A stretch of 24,901 bases of DNA from Nitrospira sp. ST-bin4 (GCA_002083565.1 MSXM01000072.1:1-24901); one strand, 5' to 3'. Positions 1 to 7,049 are shown, counted from the first letter of the stretch. Translations and numbers: made by a program. Notes: generated by a model from the letters alone, not told the origin.

Positions 1-781
1 CGTACCACATGACGGCGGCTGCAGCAGAGAATGTGAGCAGGCTGATCACCGGAATGAACAGCGCCATGATGCCGGCCCGCCGCATCGTGAGTTCCAACGT
101 ACGGTCTACCTGGCTGGAGAAGCGAGCGTCTTCTCGTGTGGTCTGGACGAACGATTTGACGATGCGGATCCCGGAGATCACTTCTTCCGCCAACGTACTG
201 AGCGCGGCGGTATGGTCTTGAAGCGAGGTCGAGAGTGTCTTGAGCTTGCGCCCGAATATTTTTGCCACCAACACCAGCACGGGGAGAATGATCAGAATCA
301 GGAGGCAGAGACGCCAATTCATTGTGAGCAGAAACGCGATGCCACCGACAAGTGTGACGAGTTGTTTTGCGCTGTCGATGGGCGTTTCCGTGACGACCGA
401 TTGAATGACCGTGACGTCGCTCATGAGGCGGGACAGCAACTCGCCGGTGCGGCGGCGGGCGAAAAATCCGATGTCCAATATTTGCAAGTGACGAAACAGA
501 TATCGGCGAAAATCAGCGACGATTCGCTGAGACACCCAGGCGGTTAGGTAGCTGTGCCCCATTGAGCAGAGACCTTGGAGAACGACCAGACCGAGGAATA
601 CGCCGATCAATTCTGTCATTCTGGTGCCGTCATGCTGGACGGTGATGATGTCCCACAGCATGCCGGCGAGTCGGAGCAAGGCCAGGTTGATGGCTGCCAC
701 GCCCATGACGAGCAGGCCTGCCAGCAGCATGCGCGACAGATAGGGCTGAACGAACGGGAGGAAACGTTTGAAGATCAGCAT
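1..781 (-). CDS. ABC exporter, MsbA type, N-terminal part (cut by window edge)
   Basis: The reading frame starts at the ATG at 781 and runs leftward without a stop through position 1, giving about 260 residues. What is visible is a type-1 ABC exporter transmembrane domain. It has hydrophobic segments near residues 15-45, 60-80, 140-175 and 235-260. Between them is the usual cytoplasmic loop, including DIGFFARRRTGELLSRLMSD and a later EEVISGIRIVKSF stretch. The nucleotide-binding domain with Walker motifs would lie outside the window. The family pumps lipids or other hydrophobic substrates across the inner membrane as a dimer. MsbA-like lipid A export is the best guess, but the substrate cannot be read from this half. 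No clear Shine-Dalgarno precedes the ATG. The 104-bp stretch at 782-885 separates it from the next minus-strand gene; I see no feature in it. Confidence 0.85.
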   Translation of the reverse strand, partial: MLIFKRFLPFVQPYLSRMLLAGLLVMGVAAINLALLRLAGMLWDIITVQHDGTRMTELIGVFLGLVVLQGLCSMGHSYLTAWVSQRIVADFRRYLFRHLQILDIGFFARRRTGELLSRLMSDVTVIQSVVTETPIDSAKQLVTLVGGIAFLLTMNWRLCLLILIILPVLVLVAKIFGRKLKTLSTSLQDHTAALSTLAEEVISGIRIVKSFVQTTREDARFSSQVDRTLELTMRRAGIMALFIPVISLLTFSAAAAVMWY

Positions 782-885
782 GGCAGGTTACGAAGTATGA
801 GGAAGACGGCAGAAGCCGCTGTTCAAGTGTCCATCACATTCTGAAGAGCGGGGCGTAGCCGGGCAAGAACAGTGCTGGACGAGGA

Positions 886-1104
886 TCAGAGTTGGGCGAC
901 TGATTCGATGAGATTCTTATTGATCGCAATGAAGTCAGTCCGATCCTTGTCGCCAACGACGACATCGGTCAGGCTGATGAACATGCGCGTCTCTTCGTTC
1001 AGCGCATCAGAGATGCGATTGCGCATCGGAGGAACCAAGAAATCGCCTACGTACGTGCAGTTTACCGTCCGAACGCGAATCCGAACCCTTCTGCCATCGG
1101 CCAA
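886..1104 (-). CDS. Conserved small protein of unknown function (72 aa)
   Basis: I do not recognise a named family. The frame encodes a small soluble protein with alternating charged and hydrophobic strands (GRRVRIRVRTVNCTYVGDF, then EETRMFISLTDVVV), suggesting a compact beta-rich fold; no signal peptide or membrane segment is visible. Three starts are possible: TTG at 1131, directly after the stop of the upstream 31-residue gene; ATG at 1119; and TTG at 1104. Only the last has a good ribosome site, AGGAGG at 1110-1115, five bases upstream, so I use it. The gene lies just downstream of the bS22-like gene and is probably co-transcribed from the promoter near 1251-1279. Its role is unknown. Confidence 0.6.
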   Translation of the reverse strand: MADGRRVRIRVRTVNCTYVGDFLVPPMRNRISDALNEETRMFISLTDVVVGDKDRTDFIAINKNLIESVAQL

Positions 1105-1131
1105 GGTGTCCTCCTGCATTGTAGACGGCAA

Positions 1132-1227
1132 TTAGCTTTTACGGCGAAGGAATTTTTGGCGCTGGCGCAGCTTCTTGTACTTGTGCTTGCGCATTTTCTT
1201 CCGGCGCTTTTTCAACACGCTCGACAT
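1132..1227 (-). CDS. AURKAIP1/COX24-domain (bS22-like) 31-aa basic protein
   Basis: This very short gene encodes a lysine/arginine-rich peptide beginning MSSVLKKRRKKMRKHKYKK and ending RQRQKFLRRKS. The KKRRKKMRKHKYKKLR core matches the AURKAIP1/COX24 family, whose bacterial members include small basic ribosome-associated proteins such as bS22 of mycobacteria and Bacteroidota. By analogy it probably sits on the small subunit, but no ribosomal partner can be seen here. A GGGAG ribosome site lies about nine bases upstream of the ATG at 1227, and a plausible promoter (TTGCAT, 17 bp, TAGACT) lies at 1251-1279. The stop codon is followed immediately by frames leading into the 72-residue gene. Automated callers may miss it because of its length. 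Confidence 0.8.
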   Translation of the reverse strand: MSSVLKKRRKKMRKHKYKKLRQRQKFLRRKS

Positions 1228-1250
1228 TCTGTGTATCTCCCAGGGGCGGG

Positions 1251-1279
1251 AGTCTAGAGGCTTTCTGTTCAAAATGCAA
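1251..1279 (-). promoter_or_regulatory. Candidate sigma-70 promoter for the bS22-like gene
   Basis: Read on the minus strand, TTGCAT (1279-1274) and TAGACT (1256-1251) are separated by 17 bp. Transcription would begin near 1245, leaving an 18-nt leader with a GGGAG ribosome site. The match is moderate (3/6 and 4/6), so the support is mainly its position. Confidence 0.4.
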
Positions 1280-1285
1280 GTCTGC

Positions 1286-1310
1286 CGCCGCACTATTGTC
1301 TTATGCGGCG
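1286..1310. repeat. Inverted repeat between divergent promoters
   Basis: CGCCGCA at 1286-1292 and TGCGGCG at 1304-1310 are perfect 7-bp arms around an 11-nt spacer. The repeat lies between the two outward-facing promoters (1251-1279 minus and 1340-1369 plus), so neither would transcribe it. That makes a DNA-binding site more natural than a terminator, although TTTCGTCT follows on the plus strand. Chance cannot be excluded. Confidence 0.4.
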
Positions 1311-1339
1311 TTTCGTCTGTAGACGTTCAAGAGCGTCCC

Positions 1340-1369
1340 TTGACCCTCCGTTCCTTGCCTTCTTATACT
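1340..1369 (+). promoter_or_regulatory. Sigma-70 promoter for the 1377 gene and nadB
   Basis: TTGACC at 1340-1345 and TATACT at 1364-1369 are separated by 18 bp, a good match to the sigma-70 consensus. The start codon of the next gene is at 1377, only seven bases after the -10 box. The predicted transcript therefore starts at or within a base or two of the ATG, a leaderless mRNA. Confidence 0.65.
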
Positions 1370-1376
1370 GCGCAGC

Positions 1377-1898
1377 ATGGATCTGAGAAGGACGTGTTTT
1401 GCCGGTTCGAGTCTATCGCTTGCCGGATGGGTTGTGCTGTGTGGCCTCGCCGCGGGTAGCTGTTCGTCGAAGACGCTTCAGTACCCTGCGGATTATGAAC
1501 GGATGCAGCGTATCGATCGGGCAGTGGAATCGTTACGGGATGCGTATCAGAAGAAAGATCCTTCCGCGTTTCGAGCCATGATGGCGCCGTCGGATCATCT
1601 CGAATCGCTGCAGCATCAAGTCAAGGCGGACTTCGAGACCTTTCACGCAATCTCACTCGAATTTAAAGTCGAGCGGGTCATCATCGAAGGCGACAATGTC
1701 GACGTGTATGTTCGTTGGCAAGGTGTGTGGAAGAAGCATGCCGATGATACGGGTATGCGGCAGCGAGGCCATACACGGCTCCAGTGGGCCGGAACCCAGT
1801 CGGTTCTGCTGCGCGATATTCAAGGCGATCTGCCGTTCGGTATGAAAACGAAGCAAGCGCTGTCCGAGCTTCCGCCACCCAAGCCTGCTCCACGATAA
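1377..1898 (+). CDS. Exported protein of unknown function, possible lipoprotein, NTF2/SnoaL-like
   Basis: The 173-residue product begins with a signal sequence (hydrophobic stretch around residues 10-27) ending AAGSC at Cys29. This resembles a lipobox but lacks the usual Leu at -3, so lipid attachment is uncertain. The mature part has an early helix with AVESLRDAYQKKDPSAFRAM, followed by alternating strands including VERVIIEGDNVDVYVRWQGVW. That pattern is typical of NTF2/SnoaL-like cone-shaped folds, and I infer the fold only from it. The tail is proline-rich. No ribosome site precedes the ATG, and the promoter at 1340-1369 predicts a leaderless mRNA. It ends six bases before nadB, so the two are likely co-transcribed, but no functional link to NAD synthesis is evident. 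Confidence 0.75.
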   Translation: MDLRRTCFAGSSLSLAGWVVLCGLAAGSCSSKTLQYPADYERMQRIDRAVESLRDAYQKKDPSAFRAMMAPSDHLESLQHQVKADFETFHAISLEFKVERVIIEGDNVDVYVRWQGVWKKHADDTGMRQRGHTRLQWAGTQSVLLRDIQGDLPFGMKTKQALSELPPPKPAPR

Positions 1899-1904
1899 CA
1901 ATCC

Positions 1905-3572
1905 ATGCGGCGGTCTACTCCACCACAAGCGGATTTTCTTGTCATCGGTAGCGGAGTCGCCGGACTCCGCGCGGCGCTCGATCTCAGCCGAGAAGGCCGG
2001 GTGATCATGCTCACCAAGGGCCATCCCTTACAGAGTGCCTCCATTTTTGCGCAAGGCGGCGTAGCGGTGGCGCTGAGCGAAGAAGACGACGTTGCGATCC
2101 ATCTGACGGATACGGTGAGAGCGGGACATGGGCTATGCCGGCGAGAAGCGGTGCGGGTGCTCGTCGAGGAAGGGCCGGATCGTATTCAGGAACTGATTCA
2201 ATGGGGAGCGAAATTCGATAAAGCAGGGGGCAAGTTCGCGTTTGCTCGGGAGGCAGCGCATAGCCGTAGCAGGATTCTCCGTGCCCGAGGCGATGCGACG
2301 GGGAATGAAATGGTGCGCGTATTGATGGCGCAAGCTCATCGGCAGAAACGGATCCATCGGATGGATTTCCATTTTACTGTGGACCTGGTTGTGGAAGACG
2401 GCCGCTGTTGCGGAGCGGTGGTATTGGACGAGCATTCGGGTGAGCAATTCATCTTGCCCGCCAAAGCGGTCGTGCTGTCAACGGGCGGGGCCGGCCAAAT
2501 CTATGCGCGGACGACGAATCCGCCGAACGCCACCGGCGACGGCATGGCCATGGCTTTCCGAGCGGGCGCGCTCTTGCAGGACATGGAGTTCGTCCAGTTT
2601 CATCCGACGGCGCTGTTTCTGCCGTCCAGCCCGCCGTTTCTTCTCTCGGAAGCGATGCGAGGTGAAGGAGGGCAGCTGCGTAATCATAAGGGTGAGGCAT
2701 TCATGCAACGGTATCATCCATTGGGTGCCATGGCTCCCAGGGATATCGTGGCGCGGGCAATCTGGGCCGAAATGGCGGCGACCAAATCCCGGCATGTGTA
2801 TCTCGATGTGACTCACCTGGGAGCTGACTTTGTGAAGCGGCGATTCCCGACGATTTATTCGACGTGTCTCCGGTACGATATCGATATCACCGAAGAATGG
2901 ATTCCGGTTTCACCGAGCGCGCACTACATGATGGGAGGAGTCTGGACCGATCTCAACGGCGCGACGACCGTGCCGGGTCTTTTTGCGGCCGGTGAGGTGG
3001 CGTGCAGCGGTGTGCACGGCGCCAATCGACTCGCGAGTAACTCGTTGCTGGAAGGACTGGTGTTCGGCATGCGGGCCGGGGTTGCTGCTGTCGCGTGGGC
3101 GGCTCGCCAGGCTGTGCCGGATTTGTCAGGACAGGTTGCGGCCTTGCGGCAAGCGCTGAAGCATCGACTGGACGACACGGAAAAAATGCGAAACTCGCTT
3201 CGTCGAACGATGTGGGGCCAAGTCGGCATCATTCGTTCCCGCGAGTCCTTGGTTCGTGCGACTGCCCAACTGTCTCGGTGGGAACACATGATCTCGAAGT
3301 CGTTCGCCGGAAGGGCCGACCTTGAGGTCAAGAACATGGTTCAGGTGGCGCATTGTGTGGCGGAAGCGGCGCTATGGCGGGAGAACAGTGTCGGCGCCCA
3401 CTTCCGATCGGACATTCCAGAATCCAAACGGCCAGGGTGGAAACAACATAGCCAACTGTCTGTGAAGAAGTCGGTTATTGGGCAGGAAAGACAGAAACGC
3501 TCTGGACAGGTGGTTGAGCTACAGTCTCCGAAGACGCAATCACGTGGCCGGTTGCGGCAAGGTCTCGCGTGA
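1905..3572 (+). CDS. nadB: L-aspartate oxidase (NadB)
   Basis: This FAD enzyme oxidises L-aspartate to iminoaspartate, the first step of de novo NAD synthesis, which quinolinate synthase NadA continues. The dinucleotide-binding motif VIGSGVAG is at residues 13-20. ASIFAQGGVAVAL (45-57), HSRSRILRARGDATGNEM (119-136), QFHPTAL (231-237), SEAMRGEGG (248-256) and APRDIVARAI (277-286) are the conserved flavin and substrate-site blocks. The C-terminal FAD signature FAAGEVACSGVHGANRLASN spans about 360-379. The length, 555, is slightly above the usual 520-540 because of about 30 extra basic residues after the helical domain. That tail is encoded where the gene overlaps the 3' end of the convergent transglycosylase gene (3475-3572). 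nadA and nadC are not in the window. Confidence 0.95.
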   Translation: MRRSTPPQADFLVIGSGVAGLRAALDLSREGRVIMLTKGHPLQSASIFAQGGVAVALSEEDDVAIHLTDTVRAGHGLCRREAVRVLVEEGPDRIQELIQWGAKFDKAGGKFAFAREAAHSRSRILRARGDATGNEMVRVLMAQAHRQKRIHRMDFHFTVDLVVEDGRCCGAVVLDEHSGEQFILPAKAVVLSTGGAGQIYARTTNPPNATGDGMAMAFRAGALLQDMEFVQFHPTALFLPSSPPFLLSEAMRGEGGQLRNHKGEAFMQRYHPLGAMAPRDIVARAIWAEMAATKSRHVYLDVTHLGADFVKRRFPTIYSTCLRYDIDITEEWIPVSPSAHYMMGGVWTDLNGATTVPGLFAAGEVACSGVHGANRLASNSLLEGLVFGMRAGVAAVAWAARQAVPDLSGQVAALRQALKHRLDDTEKMRNSLRRTMWGQVGIIRSRESLVRATAQLSRWEHMISKSFAGRADLEVKNMVQVAHCVAEAALWRENSVGAHFRSDIPESKRPGWKQHSQLSVKKSVIGQERQKRSGQVVELQSPKTQSRGRLRQGLA

Positions 3573-4167
3573 GAAAGACCCGGTAATAACGCAACACCTT
3601 ACGGACGTATTGCCGGGTTTCAGTGAACGGCGGAAGAGTCCGGTAACGGTCGACGACATGCTCGCCCGCGTTATAGGCTGCCAGTGCAAGCGGGAGGTTC
3701 CCGCGAAATCGATCCAGCAGCTGTCGGAGGTATTTCGTTCCTCCGCCGATATTGTCTTCAGGATCGTACAGATCTCGCACATCCATTCGAGCGGCGGTTT
3801 GCGGCATCAGCTGCATGAGACCGACTGCCCCTGCCCGTGACACGGCGTGAGGATCGAAGCCCGATTCGGCTTTGATGACGGCTCGAATGAGCGCCGGGTG
3901 CAGTTGATGCTGGCGTGAAAACCGGCTGATCATCGGCTCTAATTCTTGCTCGGAGATCGTGGGGTGGAGGCGATTTGAAAGGATATCGATTCGGCGGTAA
4001 CGCATATCGGACGGGACGTTTGTGAGAGAAATGGTCCCATTGGCGTCGATGTATTGATACATCTCCGCGCGGGCAGTGGGTGCTGTGGCTAGGAGGTGGC
4101 TCGTGACCAGAAGACCCATCGTGATGGGGAGTGTGGCAAATCTGAAAGGTTTTCTTGGTTTCGGCAT
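3475..4167 (-). CDS. Secreted lytic transglycosylase (DUF4124-SLT type)
   Basis: The protein cleaves peptidoglycan glycan strands to form 1,6-anhydro ends. Numbered from the ATG at 4167 (230 aa), residues 8-34 form a signal peptide ending TARA. A DUF4124-like segment (EMYQYIDANGTISLTN, 35-50) follows. The SLT domain (about 85-200) has catalytic Glu101 in IKAESGFDPHAVS, then GAVGLMQLMPQTA and ALAAYNAGEHVV. An in-frame GTG at 4194 and ATG at 4191 would add nine residues before the signal peptide. I prefer 4167 because a good promoter (4174-4201) ends six bases before it, predicting a leaderless mRNA, and because the signal peptide then begins normally. Its last 98 bases overlap the nadB 3' end on the other strand. 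It resembles the C-terminal domain of the larger enzyme at 13701. Confidence 0.9.
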   Translation of the reverse strand: MPKPRKPFRFATLPITMGLLVTSHLLATAPTARAEMYQYIDANGTISLTNVPSDMRYRRIDILSNRLHPTISEQELEPMISRFSRQHQLHPALIRAVIKAESGFDPHAVSRAGAVGLMQLMPQTAARMDVRDLYDPEDNIGGGTKYLRQLLDRFRGNLPLALAAYNAGEHVVDRYRTLPPFTETRQYVRKVLRYYRVFLTRDLAATGHVIASSETVAQPPVQSVSVFPAQ

Positions 4168-4173
4168 GGTCAA

Positions 4174-4201
4174 ACGATAACAGTCTTCCATCACCTGTCA
4201 A
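4174..4201 (-). promoter_or_regulatory. Promoter giving a leaderless transglycosylase mRNA
   Basis: On the minus strand a perfect TTGACA (4201-4196) and TATCGT (4179-4174) are separated by 16 bp. The ATG at 4167 begins after only six more bases, which is where transcription should start. If this promoter is used, the GTG/ATG at 4194/4191 lie upstream of the transcript and cannot be the start. Confidence 0.6.
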
Positions 4202-4267
4202 GGAGAATGCAGATCTCGTGCCTCTCGGGTGGAATGAAAATGGATGTGAAAACAAGAAGTTTGAAGT

Positions 4268-5149
4268 CTAGCCGGGCCAAGTCGTCTCCAAAAAACGTTC
4301 CCGCGCTCCAAGAAACAGTTCATGCAGCTTCTGAGTGAGGGGGCCCGGTTTCCCCGTGCCGATCGGTTTGCCATCGACGGCCGCCACCGGCATGATTTCC
4401 ATACTGGTGTTGGTCAAAAAGCACTCGCAGGCTTGGTACAACTGTGTGGGAGTGAAGCGGCCCTCTTCTGTCGGAATCTGTTGTTTTCTCGCCAACTGGA
4501 GCACGATCGATCGAGTGATGCCGTCCAGGAGACCGCATTCGACGGAAGGCGTGTGCAGGCATCCGTCAGCTATGAAGAACAGATTGCTGACGGTACATTC
4601 TGTCAGGTGATGTTCCCAGTTCAGCAAGATGCTGTCGAATGCCCCGGCCGCGATGGCTTCCCGTTTGGCAAGAATGTTGTTGAGAAAATTTGTGGCTTTG
4701 ATCTGGGGAGAAAGGGCGCCGGGCAGGTTCCGTCTTGTTTCAGCAACGATCAGCGTCACACCGTTTCGGTACAGGTCGGGGGAGGGGGGATGAAGCGGTT
4801 TGGCCATAATGACGACGGTAGGAGTGCGACATAGGGCTGGATCAAGGCCGATGTCTCCAGCTCCTCGTGAAATCGTAATCCTCAGATAGGCATCGTGTTG
4901 GGCGTTGCCGATCCGATTACGATCCATCGACTCATGGAGAAGGTCCGTCCAGTTGAGGTCGGGTATGGATAGTCCGATTGCATCGGCGGATCGCCGGAGC
5001 CTGGCAAGATGGTGGTCCCGCATGAAGATGCGGCTCCCGTAAGAGCGGATCGTTTCATAGACCCCGTCGCCATAGAGAAACCCATGATCGAAGACGGAGA
5101 CGACGGCGTCTTCATCCTTCACAAACCGGTCGTTGAGGTAAATCCACAT
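4268..5149 (-). CDS. pabC: Aminodeoxychorismate lyase / class IV aminotransferase (PabC)
   Basis: This is a PLP fold-type IV enzyme of 293 residues. The PLP-binding lysine is Lys151 in QIKATNFLNNILAKREA. LTECTVSNLFF (182-192), GLLDGITR (206-213) and FLTNTSMEIMPV (244-255) are the other hallmark blocks. The family includes aminodeoxychorismate lyase, D-amino-acid and branched-chain aminotransferases, which are hard to separate by motif alone. Its position 11 bases downstream of a pabB-like gene in the same direction makes PabC the best reading: it would split aminodeoxychorismate into p-aminobenzoate and pyruvate for folate synthesis. A D-alanine aminotransferase role is the main alternative. 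The glutamine amidotransferase partner PabA is not in the window. The 100 bases at 4168-4267 hold the transglycosylase promoter. Confidence 0.8.
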   Translation of the reverse strand: MWIYLNDRFVKDEDAVVSVFDHGFLYGDGVYETIRSYGSRIFMRDHHLARLRRSADAIGLSIPDLNWTDLLHESMDRNRIGNAQHDAYLRITISRGAGDIGLDPALCRTPTVVIMAKPLHPPSPDLYRNGVTLIVAETRRNLPGALSPQIKATNFLNNILAKREAIAAGAFDSILLNWEHHLTECTVSNLFFIADGCLHTPSVECGLLDGITRSIVLQLARKQQIPTEEGRFTPTQLYQACECFLTNTSMEIMPVAAVDGKPIGTGKPGPLTQKLHELFLGARERFLETTWPG

Positions 5150-5160
5150 GGCGGCAGGCG

Positions 5161-6639
5161 CTAAGCGAATGCGCTCAAAAAGGCTTGGGCTTTGTGGATG
5201 GTCTCTTCGTATTCACGCGCTGGATCGGAGTCGGCCACAATGCCGGCGCCGACTTGGAGGTACCCCGTGCCGTTCCTTCTGACCAGGGTTCTGATCAGAA
5301 TATTGAAGTCCAGATCGCCGCTCCAACTGAGATAGCCCATCGAGCCGGTATAAGGGCCACGGCGAACCGGCTCCAGCTCTTCAATGATTTCCATGCAGCG
5401 GATCTTCGGCACGCCGGTGATGGTTCCACCCGGGAATAAGGCTCTCAGCAAATCAAACCCCGTGGCGTTGCTTCTCAGGGTTCCGCCGACGTGCGAGACC
5501 AGATGGCTCACATGGGAATACCGTTCCAGGGTCATCAGTTCATCGACCCGAACGCTCCCGAAGTCACAGACTCGGCCGAGATCATTCCGTTCGAGATCAA
5601 CCAGCATAATATGTTCCGCGCATTCTTTTTCATTCGAGCGCAGCTCGCTTTCGAGCCGCAGATCGTCGGCAACATTCGCTCCGCGAGGTCTCGTGCCGGC
5701 GATCGGTCTTGTATCAGCCCGGCGTCCGTTGAGACGGACGAGTCGTTCAGGCGATGAGCTGATGAGGCTGGTGTGATCGAAGCGGAGTAGCCCGGAGAAT
5801 GGCGAAGGATTCAGGGTGCGCAGACGGCTGTACGCAAGCAGATCGGGCCGCAATCCGGATTGAGACGGAACCGCATCTCCCGTCACAGTAAAACGGTGAG
5901 AAAGGTTGGCCTGATAGATATCGCCGGCTGCGATATAGTCCTGACAACGGTGGACACGATCGATATAGGAAGACCGTTGTTGTTCCGGTGAGAATGCGAG
6001 GCTGCCTCGTGTGTCGGTATCGGTTTCGGTGCAGGCGGGGCTGGACAGCCGCGCTTCCAGTGCCGCCAGGCGATCGCGCCCTTCCCGGAATAGTTTCTCG
6101 CGCGGCTCACCCAAAAAACGCTCGAGTGGCGGGCAGAACATGAGCATCAGGCAGTCCTGCTCATGGTCAAGCGCAGCGACAAGATCGAAAAATGCAAACT
6201 CAAGATCGGGGGTCGCAAGATCATCGAGCGCGGCAGACGGGAGCCGCTCGAATTGGCGGACGAGATCATAGCTGAAATAACCAACTGCTCCACCGAAAAA
6301 AGGCGGGACATCGACGGGCCGCGTGATGCGGGAGTTGCCGACGAGTCGGGCGAGATGCCGGAAGGGCGCCTGCCCGGACTCTTCGTGGCCGTGCGCCGGT
6401 TGCTGCAGGTACTGATCAGCTTTTCCGCTCAAGGTTTGATAGGGGTCACTGGCAAAGAATGAATATCGTCCTGTCGTCGCGCGTCCGTTGCCGCTCTCAA
6501 AAAGAAAGGAAGGGCGTTGAGCTGAGGCCATTCTTGTGTAGAGATCAAAGGGACTTGCCGGCGGGCAAGGCAGCGTCGCCACAAGAGGCGACGGAGGGCC
6601 TTGTAGGAAGCGGGTCGATGAGAGCATCGTCGTTGGCAT
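5161..6639 (-). CDS. pabB: Aminodeoxychorismate synthase component I (PabB)
   Basis: The enzyme converts chorismate plus ammonia from PabA to 4-amino-4-deoxychorismate. Numbered from the ATG at 6639 (492 aa), the N-terminal domain has ATTGRYSFFASDP and GGAVGYFSYDLVRQFERLP. The chorismate-binding domain has GDIYQANLSHRF (239-250), SSSPERLVRL, PIAGTRPRG (312-320), ERNDLGRVCDFGSV, GGTITGVPKIRCMEIIEELE and GYLQVGAGIVADSDP. PIAGT is notable: E. coli PabB has PIKGT with a catalytic Lys, whereas TrpE has Ala there. The pabC neighbour and the short tail favour PabB over TrpE. Upstream starts as far as 6792 would add 51 residues lacking family similarity and would cross the -10 box at 6674-6679, so I reject them. 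No Shine-Dalgarno is evident. Confidence 0.85.
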   Translation of the reverse strand: MPTTMLSSTRFLQGPPSPLVATLPCPPASPFDLYTRMASAQRPSFLFESGNGRATTGRYSFFASDPYQTLSGKADQYLQQPAHGHEESGQAPFRHLARLVGNSRITRPVDVPPFFGGAVGYFSYDLVRQFERLPSAALDDLATPDLEFAFFDLVAALDHEQDCLMLMFCPPLERFLGEPREKLFREGRDRLAALEARLSSPACTETDTDTRGSLAFSPEQQRSSYIDRVHRCQDYIAAGDIYQANLSHRFTVTGDAVPSQSGLRPDLLAYSRLRTLNPSPFSGLLRFDHTSLISSSPERLVRLNGRRADTRPIAGTRPRGANVADDLRLESELRSNEKECAEHIMLVDLERNDLGRVCDFGSVRVDELMTLERYSHVSHLVSHVGGTLRSNATGFDLLRALFPGGTITGVPKIRCMEIIEELEPVRRGPYTGSMGYLSWSGDLDFNILIRTLVRRNGTGYLQVGAGIVADSDPAREYEETIHKAQAFLSAFA

Positions 6640-6673
6640 GGTGTTGACACATTCTGCCGGGAGAAGGTACGTC

Positions 6674-6695
6674 ACTATACCGCAGCGAACGCTGC
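6674..6695 (-). promoter_or_regulatory. Putative pabB -10 box with adjoining palindrome
   Basis: On the minus strand TATAGT (6679-6674) is a good -10 box about 35 bases before the pabB ATG. Immediately upstream, 6682-6695, lies a perfect palindrome with arms GCAGCG and CGCTGC around two bases. It occupies the spacer where RNA polymerase would bind, and no good -35 is seen at the right distance (TGTTTC is the best). A weak -35 plus a spacer palindrome is a layout found in regulated promoters, but the binding factor is unknown. Confidence 0.4.
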
Positions 6696-6813
6696 AGAAA
6701 CAGGCCCGTGTCTGCTTGACTTTCCGAAGTGAGTTCTGCTTGAATTGCGGACCCATTCTCGGCAGAGTTCTGCTCATGTGTTGCATGTGCACTTGCCGCC
6801 TGTGGGTATAAGT

Positions 6814-7035
6814 ATGTCCTCTTCACAAGATCCGCTCTATGCGGGGCTTGGCCAGGCGGTCAGGATCGCAACCGATCTGCTTGCCGCACTGATTGCCGGA
6901 GGAGGATTGGGGTGGGTGTGTGATACCTATCTCTTCGACTCCACGCCCTGGGGGATAATCGGGGGGCTGGTGTTGGGCGGTGTAACAGGAATGAGGAATG
7001 CCTATCGGTCCGTGCAACGGTGGACGAAGACGTAA
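6814..7035 (+). CDS. atpZ: ATP synthase accessory membrane protein, AtpZ/AtpI family
   Basis: This 73-residue protein has two hydrophobic helices, around residues 18-36 (ATDLLAALIAGGGLGWVCD) and 45-60 (PWGIIGGLVLGGVTGM), joined by a short polar turn. That matches the small AtpZ/AtpI-type proteins encoded in front of F0 genes, which assist c-ring assembly and have been linked to magnesium or calcium transport. I start at the ATG at 6814. An upstream in-frame ATG at 6745 would add 23 residues unlike the family. No clear ribosome site is present. It ends 38 bases before atpB in the same direction and heads the F0 cluster. Confidence 0.8.
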   Translation: MSSSQDPLYAGLGQAVRIATDLLAALIAGGGLGWVCDTYLFDSTPWGIIGGLVLGGVTGMRNAYRSVQRWTKT

Positions 7036-7049
7036 CCCGACACTAACAC

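Noticed and set aside
9..844. Several plus-strand open frames over the left end
   Set aside because: The minus strand encodes a clear ABC exporter membrane domain here; the plus-strand frames are its shadows with no recognisable protein features.
6640..6792. 51-residue N-terminal extension of PabB
   Set aside because: It would run through the putative -10 box and palindrome, and its sequence is unlike the family.
6804..6811. TATAAG just before the ATG at 6814 as a promoter -10 box
   Set aside because: It would start transcription inside the coding region and has no -35 at a usable distance.
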